Positions 7,148-13,626 of a stretch of DNA of 13,842 nt are shown here, one piece after another. The notes below the pieces were generated by a model. That model was not told where the DNA came from and searched no databases. It saw only the letters and a program-made list of their open reading frames with translations. Origin of the DNA: an uncultured bacterium (GTDB taxonomy: Bacteria > Bacillota > Clostridia > Lachnospirales > Anaerotignaceae); NCBI GenBank assembly GCA_905214825.1, contig CAJMNV010000043.1:1-13842 (forward strand), in the 5' to 3' direction. The translations under genes were made by a program, and so were the position numbers. Numbering within the stretch: position 1 is the first letter of the stretch; each line of letters opens with the position of its first letter.

Positions 7148-7594
7148 ATGAAAAAAACGACATGGAGATGGGGATTGGTTTTGATTGTGGCTGGGATTGC
7201 TTTTTTGTTGTATCCAAATTTCAAAAAAGGCAGTACCGAAAATTGTGTTTCGATATTGCAAGAACTTATCAATGGTGATACTTATGCCGTAGAAGTGACA
7301 GACGCAAGCGGCGAAAGTCATGTTGTGGAAGAAGCTAGAAAGGCACAGCTTGCACAGTTGATTGTACAAACAATACAAAAAACAGAACAATTACCAGATA
7401 TGGAAGGGATTTCGACGATGTCTGTGCGAATATTTGGTGGAGAACCAGTGACAGAAGTGGTGTTGATGGTGTATGACCAAAAAGAAGAAACAAATTTTGG
7501 AATATTGCTTTGGAAAGAACGTACATATCCTGTGCAAAATTGTGGAGAAATACTGAATTATTTGGCAGAATTGGGATTTTATACAGAACGATAA
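7148..7594 (+). CDS. Small membrane-anchored protein of unknown function
   Basis: I do not recognise this 148-residue protein. It has a short basic start (MKKTTWRW) and one hydrophobic segment at about 8-22 (GLVLIVAGIAFLLYP). There is no lipobox and no good signal peptidase site, so it probably stays anchored with residues 25-148 outside the membrane. The rest is acidic and looks like a small mixed alpha/beta domain, with a helix near 61-80 and beta strands near 90-125. A strong AGGGGGG at 7134-7140 is 7 bases before ATG 7148; another ATG at 7144 is out of frame. It appears to be co-transcribed with rarA. Confidence 0.8.
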   Translation: MKKTTWRWGLVLIVAGIAFLLYPNFKKGSTENCVSILQELINGDTYAVEVTDASGESHVVEEARKAQLAQLIVQTIQKTEQLPDMEGISTMSVRIFGGEPVTEVVLMVYDQKEETNFGILLWKERTYPVQNCGEILNYLAELGFYTER

Positions 7595-7627
7595 AATGGT
7601 TGATGTGAGCAGCCGTTTGTTGTTTTT

Positions 7628-7939
7628 ATGAAATGGAATAATAGCGAAGAGAAAAAGGCCATAAGTAGATATTTGCTTTTTTGTCTATATTGCAAGTATG
7701 CGATGAAAAAGAAAAAAATTTCGTTGCCTGAGTATGTAAAAGAACATAAAAATATATGGCTGGTGTATGACCAAATCAAAAAAATTATCATAGAACAGTA
7801 TGAGGAGAATTCTTTGCAAAGAGTTCTTCTTTTTGTTTGCAATAAAATTTTTTTGCGTCCACTTTTTTGTATTGTTTTCCAGAAAATAAGCATACTAAAT
7901 GTATGGGAAAGGAGCGTTTTCTATGGATATTTATATTAA
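7628..7939 (+). CDS. Doubtful small ORF running through a terminator and a promoter
   Basis: This 103-codon frame is only half convincing. The first 60 residues are basic, helix-rich and use codons like the neighbours. The remainder runs through the hairpin terminator at 7803-7834 and the spoVAA promoter, and ends 17 bases inside spoVAA. No ribosome binding site precedes ATG 7628. In the other two frames, stops lie at 7791-7793 and 7801-7803, directly before the terminator. A frameshift in the seven-A run at 7778-7784 would therefore give a tidy gene of about 55 residues. It may be a real small gene with a frameshift or lost stop, or chance. No family is recognised. Confidence 0.3.
   Translation: MKWNNSEEKKAISRYLLFCLYCKYAMKKKKISLPEYVKEHKNIWLVYDQIKKIIIEQYEENSLQRVLLFVCNKIFLRPLFCIVFQKISILNVWERSVFYGYLY
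7803..7834 (+). terminator. Rho-independent terminator before spoVAA
   Basis: Bases 7803-7813 pair with 7820-7830 (11 bp, two G-T wobbles) around the loop TTGCAA, and a run of five T covers 7830-7834. It probably ends the transcript that carries queA, rarA and the small membrane protein gene, and separates it from the sporulation genes downstream. Confidence 0.75.
7868..7897 (+). promoter_or_regulatory. Sigma-G (or sigma-F) type promoter of spoVAA
   Basis: CATACTA at 7891-7897 is a perfect forespore-sigma -10 element (CATnnTA). TGTATT at 7868-7873 fits the -35 (TGnATA type) except at its last base and one other, with a 17-base spacer. The start would be near 7904, just before the Shine-Dalgarno at 7909. 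In B. subtilis the spoVA operon is transcribed by sigma-G in the forespore, so position and gene agree. Assignment to sigma-G rather than sigma-F is by analogy. Confidence 0.7.
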
Positions 7940-8546
7940 GCCAAAACAAAAATTGCAGTTGGTAAAACGAAAGGTGGTATATTTACAAGATATTGCAGAA
8001 GTGTATGCACCTGTAAATATGATGCAGAAATTAGAACATTTGCCAATATTACAAATTTCAAAAGAAACACAAGACACATATTTGATTTCTGTTTTGGATA
8101 TTATTCGAGAAATTACAAAAGTATATCCAAAAGCAACGGTTTCCAATGTGGGAGAGATGGATATATTGGTAGAATATCACCCACATGAAAAAAATAAAAA
8201 TCCGTTTTGGATTTGGGCAAAAATATTGTTTGTGTCAGCGGTATTGTTTTGTGGGGCAGCAACAACCATTATGTGTTTTCATTCTGATACACAATTACCT
8301 TTGATATTTCAAAATTATTATTATATCTTTTTTGGAGAAAACAAAGATTTGCCTTTGCTTTTGGCTTTGCCTTATACATTGGGGCTTGTGGTAGGGATAT
8401 TGGTATTTTTTAATCATTTTTCAAAAATGGCATTGTCAAAAGACCCGACACCCATTGAAGTGGAGATGCACACATATGAACAAGAAACCGTGATAAGCAA
8501 AATCAAAGAATTAAGCAAACAGCAAGAAAGGAAACAAAAATCATGA
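7923..8546 (+). CDS. spoVAA: Stage V sporulation protein AA
   Basis: SpoVAA is one of the SpoVA proteins of the spore inner membrane, needed for uptake of dipicolinic acid during sporulation and its release at germination. The 207 residues match the family (about 206). The N-terminal soluble domain (1-90) opens MDIYIKPKQK. Two membrane segments follow at about 95-119 and 144-164, then the family motif KDPTPIEVEM (173-182) and a charged cytoplasmic tail. AAGGAG at 7909-7914 lies 8 bases before ATG 7923; an in-frame ATG at 7899 overlaps the promoter start and has no ribosome binding site. Its stop overlaps the spoVAB start as ATGA, so the two are translationally coupled. Confidence 0.88.
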   Translation: MDIYIKPKQKLQLVKRKVVYLQDIAEVYAPVNMMQKLEHLPILQISKETQDTYLISVLDIIREITKVYPKATVSNVGEMDILVEYHPHEKNKNPFWIWAKILFVSAVLFCGAATTIMCFHSDTQLPLIFQNYYYIFFGENKDLPLLLALPYTLGLVVGILVFFNHFSKMALSKDPTPIEVEMHTYEQETVISKIKELSKQQERKQKS

Positions 8547-8965
8547 AAGATGTTGTGGCAATACTTTTGGGATTTGGTTCTGGTGTGGTTGTGGCAGCAG
8601 GCACATTTGCATTTATTGCGGTGATTGGTATTGTACCAAGAATGGCACAAAGAACAAAAACACAACAGTATATTCGATGTTATGAAGATGCAATATTGCT
8701 GGGGGGGCTATTTGGTACGGTGGTGATGTACGGGGATATACAAATACCATTGCCTTTGTTTTTGGTTGTGTTGTATGGGCTTTGTTGTGGCATTTTTGTT
8801 GGGGTGTTGACAGTTGCATTGGCAGAAGTGTTGAATGTGATGCCAATATTGATGCGACGTGCAAAATTGACAAAAGGGATTACTTGGTTTGTGGTTTCCT
8901 TTGCCTTTGGAAAATTGTTGGGGGCATTGCTCTATTTTTTGGTGGATGGTTTTTATGTCGTATAA
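8543..8965 (+). CDS. spoVAB: Stage V sporulation protein AB
   Basis: SpoVAB is a small integral membrane partner of SpoVAA in the spore inner membrane. The 140 residues match the family length (about 141). Hydrophobic segments lie at about 5-31, 70-95 and 112-134, with a possible fourth at 49-64. Between them are positively charged loops (PRMAQRTKTQQYIRCYEDA and MRRAKLTK). The start overlaps the spoVAA stop by four bases, with AAAGGAAA about 8 bases upstream. The usual next genes spoVAC, AD and AE do not follow; clpB with its own promoter does. No clear terminator is seen after the stop at 8965, so some forespore transcription may run on into clpB. Confidence 0.87.
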   Translation: MKDVVAILLGFGSGVVVAAGTFAFIAVIGIVPRMAQRTKTQQYIRCYEDAILLGGLFGTVVMYGDIQIPLPLFLVVLYGLCCGIFVGVLTVALAEVLNVMPILMRRAKLTKGITWFVVSFAFGKLLGALLYFLVDGFYVV

Positions 8966-9014
8966 ATTGTATTATTTTATACAAAAAATATGTGAAAATT
9001 TGTGCAAAAAAAAA

Positions 9015-9047
9015 CTGTTAGCACTCTTTACAAGTGAGTGCTAACAG
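9015..9047 (+). promoter_or_regulatory. CIRCE element (HrcA repressor operator) of clpB
   Basis: TTAGCACTC at 9018-9026 and GAGTGCTAA at 9036-9044, separated by nine bases, match the CIRCE consensus in all 18 positions. Three more paired bases on each side (CTG/CAG) extend the arms to 12 bp. CIRCE binds the heat-shock repressor HrcA. It overlaps the promoter, so HrcA binding should block RNA polymerase. No CtsR-type GGTCAAA direct repeat is present. Confidence 0.97.
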
Positions 9048-9055
9048 AGTATAAT
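9027..9055 (+). promoter_or_regulatory. Sigma-A promoter of clpB
   Basis: TTTACA at 9027-9032 (5 of 6 matches) and a perfect TATAAT at 9050-9055 are spaced by 17 bases. The -35 occupies the nine-base centre of the CIRCE element and the right CIRCE arm fills the spacer. The start is expected near 9062, giving a leader of about 60 bases. Confidence 0.88.
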
Positions 9056-9120
9056 GCAAGCATGGTAAGAAATTCAGAAACCAAATTGTAAAATAACGTT
9101 CGTAGAAAGGTGGAATGGTT

Positions 9121-11715
9121 ATGAACTTACAAAAATTTACCAAAAAATCATTGGACGCCATTCAAAACGCCCAATCTATGGCGGTGGAATATGGTAACCC
9201 GCAAATAGAACAGCAACATGTATTGATGGCACTTTTGACACAAGAAGATGGTCTGATACCACAGTTGTTGCAAAGAATGGATATGAACACAAATGCCATA
9301 TTGCAAGCAACAGACCAAGCAGTCAAAAAATTGCCAAGAGTGACAGGTGGGCAAACATATGTGGCTTCAGATTTGGAAAAAACATTGGTTGCCGCAGAAA
9401 AAACAGCAGATAATATGAAAGATGAATATGTTTCTGTGGAACATATTTTTTTGGCAATGCTCAACAGCCCGAATACAGCTTTGAAAGAAATTTTCAAACA
9501 GTGTGCAATACAAAAAGAGGCTTTTATGAAAGTGTTGGCAACGGTGCGTGGCAACACACGTGTCACAAGCGATGAGCCAGAAGCAACATATGATGCTTTG
9601 AAAAAATATGGCACAGATTTGGTGGAGAAGGCAAGGAGCAAAAAACTTGACCCCGTTATTGGACGTGATGATGAAATTAGAAATGTCATTCGGATATTGT
9701 CCAGAAAAACGAAAAATAATCCTGTTTTGATTGGAGAACCCGGTGTTGGGAAAACTGCCATTGCAGAAGGTTTGGCACAAAGAATTGTTAAAGCAGATGT
9801 ACCAGATAGTTTGAAAGATAAAACCATATTTTCATTGGATATGGGGGCTTTGATTGCTGGTGCAAAATTTAGAGGTGAATTTGAAGAAAGGCTCAAAGCT
9901 GTATTGAATGAAGTCAAAAAAAGCGAAGGCAAAATTATATTGTTTATTGATGAACTGCATACCATTGTGGGGGCTGGCAAAACAGATGGTGCAATGGACG
10001 CAGGGAATTTGTTAAAACCAATGCTTGCTAGAGGGGAATTGCATTGTATTGGTGCAACTACATTGAATGAATATAAACAATATATTGAAAAAGATCCTGC
10101 TTTGGAACGTCGTTTCCAACCAGTGCTTGTGAATGAACCCACTGTGGAAGATACCATTGCAATATTGCGTGGTTTGAAAGAACGGTATGAAGTGTATCAT
10201 GGTGTCAAAATACAAGACCAAGCCATTATTGCAGCAGCAACACTTTCCAATCGGTATATTTCTGACCGTTTTTTGCCAGATAAAGCCATAGATTTGGTGG
10301 ATGAAGCATGTGCAATGATAAGAACAGAAATGGATTCTATGCCAACAGAATTAGATGTGATACAAAGAAAAATTATACAGCATGAAATTGAAGAAGCAGC
10401 GTTGAAAAAAGAAGATGATAAGTTATCAAAAGAACATTTGGCAGAAATTCAAAAAGAATTGGCAGAAATGCGTGATACATTTGCAACATTGAAAGCAAAA
10501 TGGGAAAATGAAAAAGATGCCATTGGTATTGTGCAAAAATTGAGAGAACAAATTGAAGATGTCAATGCAGAAATTGAGGCGGCAGAACGGCAATATGATT
10601 TGAACAAAGCCGCAGAATTGAAATATGGGAAATTGCCACAACTGCAAAAAGAATTGGAAGAAAAAGAGAAAGAAGCAGAAACAAAAGGTACGACCAATAC
10701 ATTATTGCGTGACAAAGTGACAGAAGAAGAAATTGCTCGTATCATCGAACGCTGGACGGGCATTCCTGTTTCAAAATTGATGGAGGGCGAAAGAGAAAAA
10801 CTGTTGCATTTAGAAGATATTTTACACGAAAGAGTGGTTGGGCAAGAAGAAGCCGTGCAAAAAGTGGCAGAGGCAATATTGAGAAGCCGTGCAGGCATAC
10901 AAAGCCCCAATAGACCGATTGGTTCGTTTTTGTTCTTAGGCCCTACGGGTGTTGGGAAAACAGAACTTGCCAAAACATTGGCAGAATGTTTGTTTGATGA
11001 TGAAAAAAATATGGTGCGTATTGATATGACAGAATATATGGAAAAATTCAGTGTGTCAAGACTGATTGGAGCACCTCCGGGATATGTGGGGTATGAAGAA
11101 GGTGGACAACTGACAGAAACAGTCAGAAGAAAACCATATTCTGTGATATTGTTTGATGAGGTGGAAAAAGCACATCCTGATGTATTTAATATATTGTTGC
11201 AGGTGTTGGACGATGGACATATCACAGACTCACAAGGTCGAACTGTGGATTTCAAAAACACAGTGATTATACTGACAAGTAATTTGGGTTCTTCTTATTT
11301 ATTGGAAGGCATTGACCAAAATGGCGAAATTACACAACAAGCAAAAACACAGGTGGAAGAAATATTGCATCATTCTTTCCGTCCAGAATTTTTGAACAGA
11401 TTGGATGAAATTGTATTCTATAAACCATTGACAAAAGAAAATATTACACATATCGTTGATTTGATATTGAAAGATTTGAACCACAGACTGGCAGATAAAC
11501 AATTAAAATGTGAATTGACACAACGTGCCAAAGCGTATATTGTGGAAATGGGATATGACCCTGCATTTGGTGCAAGACCATTGAAACGTTTGGTGCAAAG
11601 AGATGTGGAAACATTGTTGGCAAAGAATATCATTGCAGGTGATATAGAAGCAGGCAGTACGCTTGTGGTAGATGTGGAAAATGGACAGTATCAAATAGAA
11701 CAGAAAAAAGCATAA
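9121..11715 (+). CDS. clpB: ATP-dependent chaperone ClpB (protein disaggregase)
   Basis: ClpB is a hexameric two-ring AAA+ machine that pulls proteins out of aggregates together with DnaK. The 864 residues are the normal length. Order: Clp N-domain (1-145), AAA domain 1 with Walker A GEPGVGKT (205-212), LFIDELHTIVGAG and the arginine-finger ERRFQPV, then the long middle coiled coil (about 405-525) specific to ClpB. AAA domain 2 follows with GPTGVGKT (607-614), pore loop GYVGYEEGG, and VILFDEVEKAHPDVFN. Pore loop 1 reads GAKFRGEFEER, with Phe where Tyr is usual, an accepted aromatic swap. The C-terminal domain is complete. ATG 9121 is chosen because AGGTGG at 9108-9113 is 7 bases before it and MNLQKFTKKSLDAIQ is the usual opening; ATG 9115 is possible. 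It is a single gene under CIRCE control. Confidence 0.97.
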   Translation: MNLQKFTKKSLDAIQNAQSMAVEYGNPQIEQQHVLMALLTQEDGLIPQLLQRMDMNTNAILQATDQAVKKLPRVTGGQTYVASDLEKTLVAAEKTADNMKDEYVSVEHIFLAMLNSPNTALKEIFKQCAIQKEAFMKVLATVRGNTRVTSDEPEATYDALKKYGTDLVEKARSKKLDPVIGRDDEIRNVIRILSRKTKNNPVLIGEPGVGKTAIAEGLAQRIVKADVPDSLKDKTIFSLDMGALIAGAKFRGEFEERLKAVLNEVKKSEGKIILFIDELHTIVGAGKTDGAMDAGNLLKPMLARGELHCIGATTLNEYKQYIEKDPALERRFQPVLVNEPTVEDTIAILRGLKERYEVYHGVKIQDQAIIAAATLSNRYISDRFLPDKAIDLVDEACAMIRTEMDSMPTELDVIQRKIIQHEIEEAALKKEDDKLSKEHLAEIQKELAEMRDTFATLKAKWENEKDAIGIVQKLREQIEDVNAEIEAAERQYDLNKAAELKYGKLPQLQKELEEKEKEAETKGTTNTLLRDKVTEEEIARIIERWTGIPVSKLMEGEREKLLHLEDILHERVVGQEEAVQKVAEAILRSRAGIQSPNRPIGSFLFLGPTGVGKTELAKTLAECLFDDEKNMVRIDMTEYMEKFSVSRLIGAPPGYVGYEEGGQLTETVRRKPYSVILFDEVEKAHPDVFNILLQVLDDGHITDSQGRTVDFKNTVIILTSNLGSSYLLEGIDQNGEITQQAKTQVEEILHHSFRPEFLNRLDEIVFYKPLTKENITHIVDLILKDLNHRLADKQLKCELTQRAKAYIVEMGYDPAFGARPLKRLVQRDVETLLAKNIIAGDIEAGSTLVVDVENGQYQIEQKKA

Positions 11716-11718
11716 AAT

Positions 11719-11751
11719 AAAAAGCCAAAGCCAATGTACTTTGGCTTTTTT
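11719..11751 (+). terminator. Rho-independent terminator of clpB
   Basis: Bases 11719-11730 pair perfectly with 11739-11750 (12 bp with the core GCCAAAG/CTTTGGC) around an 8-base loop, ending in six T. It lies three bases after the clpB stop codon and closes clpB as a single-gene unit. Confidence 0.93.
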
Positions 11752-11804
11752 CTATGGAGATAATATGTTTTGATAAAAAAACAAAAAGTGTAAAGGAAAA
11801 ATAC

Positions 11805-11833
11805 TTGACAGGATTGTTTTTTTCAGATACAAT
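11805..11833 (+). promoter_or_regulatory. Strong sigma-A promoter of the ylxM-ffh-rpsP operon
   Basis: A perfect TTGACA at 11805-11810 and TACAAT at 11828-11833 (5 of 6 matches) are spaced by the ideal 17 bases. Transcription should start near 11840, giving a leader of about 40 bases that holds the inverted repeat at 11846-11867. Confidence 0.9.
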
Positions 11834-11845
11834 AACACAGGTGAT

Positions 11846-11867
11846 TGTAAAGTGATTTTACTTTACA
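11846..11867 (+). promoter_or_regulatory. Perfect 8-bp inverted repeat in the ylxM leader
   Basis: TGTAAAGT at 11846-11853 and ACTTTACA at 11860-11867 form a perfect inverted repeat around the six-base loop GATTTT. The last base is also the first base of the ylxM Shine-Dalgarno AGGAGG (11867-11872). In RNA it would be a hairpin at the ribosome binding site; in DNA it could be an operator just after the transcription start. No known motif is recognised. Confidence 0.6.
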
Positions 11868-11880
11868 GGAGGAAAAGACC

Positions 11881-12231
11881 ATGGACGAGATTTTACATCT
11901 GACATTGCTTTATGATTTTTACGGAGAATTGCTGACACAAAAGCAAAAGCAGGCATTTGAACTGCATTATCAATATGACCTTTCTCTTTCTGAAATAGGA
12001 ACAGAATTGTCTATTAGCCGTCAGGCAGTACGTGATCAGCTCAAACGTACAGAAAATATCCTTTTGGGATATGAAGAAAAATTGGGACTTGTCAAACGGT
12101 TCCAAGAACAGAAAAAAGCAGTACAAAAAATGCGAGAAATCATGGAAGATATGGAAACAGACAGTCTGACTCCACAAAGAAAAAAACAAATGGAAGATAT
12201 GAAACAAATTGCACAAGCGATTTTATCTTAA
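11881..12231 (+). CDS. ylxM: YlxM, HTH protein of the signal recognition particle operon
   Basis: YlxM is a small protein coded next to ffh in Firmicutes and linked to the signal recognition particle pathway. In streptococci the homologue binds SRP components. The 116 residues match the family. The N-terminal 70 residues resemble sigma-70 region 4, with a helix-turn-helix at about 36-56 (LSLSEIGTELSISRQAVRDQLKR). A charged helical tail follows, probably a coiled coil. It lacks other sigma domains and is not itself a sigma factor. The strong AGGAGG at 11867-11872 is 8 bases before the ATG. The ffh Shine-Dalgarno starts at its stop codon, so both are probably co-translated. Confidence 0.93.
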   Translation: MDEILHLTLLYDFYGELLTQKQKQAFELHYQYDLSLSEIGTELSISRQAVRDQLKRTENILLGYEEKLGLVKRFQEQKKAVQKMREIMEDMETDSLTPQRKKQMEDMKQIAQAILS

Positions 12232-12246
12232 AAGGAGGGCGGTCTC

Positions 12247-13587
12247 ATGGCATTTGAAAATCTTTCCAATAAATTGCAAGATGTGTTCAAACAACTCAGA
12301 GGCAAAGGCAAACTGACAGAAGCTGATGTGAAAACCGCCATGCGTGAAGTCAAAATTGCATTGCTGGAAGCAGATGTGAACTTTAAAATCGTAAAAGATT
12401 TTATCAAAACAGTCACAGAACGTGCGGTTGGTACAGAAGTGTTGGACGGTTTGAACCCTGCACAACAAGTGATTAAAATTGTAAATGAAGAACTTATCTC
12501 TTTGATGGGCACAACACAAAGTCAGTTGACATTTGCAAAGCGTCCGCCAACGGTGTATATGATGGTTGGTTTGCAAGGTGCAGGTAAAACCACAAGCACA
12601 GGAAAACTTGCTGGACAACTGAGAAAACAAGGCAGAAATCCACTTTTGGTTGCTTGTGACGTATATCGTCCTGCAGCAATCAAACAATTACAAGTGGTTG
12701 GAAAAAATTATAATATCCCCGTGTTTGAAATGGGGGACAAAATCAGCCCTGTGGAAATTTCAAAAAAAGCATTGGCATATGCAGAAGAATATCGCCATGA
12801 TGTCATACTGATTGATACGGCGGGTCGTTTGCATATCAATGAAGAATTGATGCAGGAATTGCAAGACATCAAAGCAACTGTAAAACCCCAAGAAATACTA
12901 CTTGTGGTAGATGCAATGACGGGGCAAGATGCTGTGACAGTTGCCGAAAGTTTTGATGGACAACTGGGTGTAGATGGTATCATTATGACAAAATTGGACG
13001 GTGACGCCAGAGGCGGTGCAGCCCTTTCTGTCAGAAGTGTAACAAATAAACCCATTAAATATATTGGTATGGGCGAAAAAATGGAGGATTTGGAGCCATT
13101 TTATCCAGACCGTATGGCTTCCCGTATATTGGGTATGGGCGATGTGCTGACATTGATTGACAAAGTGCAACAAAACATCGACGAAGAAGAAGCCAAAGAA
13201 ATGCAGAAAAAAATGCTTTCCAATGAATTCACACTGGAAGATTTCCTTTCTCAAATGCAGCAGATTAAAAAAATGGGTCCGCTGAAAGATTTGATGGGTA
13301 TGATACCAGGTATGAATAAATTTAATTTGGACGATGCTTTGCAAGGCGTTGACCCGTCCAAAGAAATGGCAAAAACAGAGGCAATTATTCAATCCATGAC
13401 CAAAGAAGAAAGAGCAAATCCTTCTATATTAAATGGCTCTAGAAAAAAAAGAATTGCCAATGGCTCTGGCAGAAGTATTGCCGAAGTCAATCGTCTGCTC
13501 AAACAATTTGAAGAAATGAAAAAAATGATGAAGCAGATGACAAATATGCAGAAAGGCAAAAAGGGAAAATTTCCTTTTTTCCGATAA
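12247..13587 (+). CDS. ffh: Signal recognition particle GTPase Ffh (SRP54)
   Basis: Ffh binds signal sequences and 4.5S/6S RNA and, with FtsY, delivers ribosomes to the membrane. The 446 residues equal the usual Firmicute length. The N-domain is at 1-90. The G-domain has GLQGAGKTT (108-116), VACDVYRPAAIKQL, DTAGR (190-194), TKLDGDARGG (from 248) and IGMGEKMEDLEPFYPDRMASRILGMGD. The methionine-rich M-domain (about 300-446) carries GPLKDLMGMIPGM and the RNA-binding segment NGSRKKRIANGSG, then a Met-rich tail. AAAGGAGGG at 12231-12239 precedes ATG 12247. The last codons overlap an A/T-rich inverted repeat (13558-13580). It lies between ylxM and rpsP as in other Firmicutes. Confidence 0.98.
   Translation: MAFENLSNKLQDVFKQLRGKGKLTEADVKTAMREVKIALLEADVNFKIVKDFIKTVTERAVGTEVLDGLNPAQQVIKIVNEELISLMGTTQSQLTFAKRPPTVYMMVGLQGAGKTTSTGKLAGQLRKQGRNPLLVACDVYRPAAIKQLQVVGKNYNIPVFEMGDKISPVEISKKALAYAEEYRHDVILIDTAGRLHINEELMQELQDIKATVKPQEILLVVDAMTGQDAVTVAESFDGQLGVDGIIMTKLDGDARGGAALSVRSVTNKPIKYIGMGEKMEDLEPFYPDRMASRILGMGDVLTLIDKVQQNIDEEEAKEMQKKMLSNEFTLEDFLSQMQQIKKMGPLKDLMGMIPGMNKFNLDDALQGVDPSKEMAKTEAIIQSMTKEERANPSILNGSRKKRIANGSGRSIAEVNRLLKQFEEMKKMMKQMTNMQKGKKGKFPFFR
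13558..13580 (+). repeat. A/T-rich inverted repeat at the 3' end of ffh
   Basis: The last codons of ffh form a near-perfect palindrome, with AAAAAGGGAAA at 13558-13568 facing TTTCCTTTTTT at 13570-13580. Allowing a four-base loop, it gives a stem with only three G-containing pairs, then T-rich sequence. It may act as a weak attenuator between ffh and rpsP, but repeated Lys codons could explain it as well. Confidence 0.4.
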
Positions 13588-13626
13588 ACTTTACAATGAC
13601 ACATATTTTTTAGGAGGTGAAATGAA

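Noticed and set aside
8967..8984. Hairpin after spoVAB as a terminator
   Set aside because: It has only 6 A/T-rich pairs and is followed by A rather than T on the + strand.
9162..10157. Long minus-strand ORF (331 codons) opposite clpB
   Set aside because: It is an antisense shadow of the strongly conserved clpB frame, Ser/Phe-rich as expected from the complement, with no start signals.
10449..11261. Minus-strand ORF of 270 codons opposite the clpB second ATPase domain
   Set aside because: Antisense shadow of a conserved gene; low-complexity Ser/Phe/Cys composition and no family resemblance.
9121..11715. ClpC or ClpA instead of ClpB
   Set aside because: The long middle coiled coil and the absence of ctsR/mcsAB neighbours point to ClpB.
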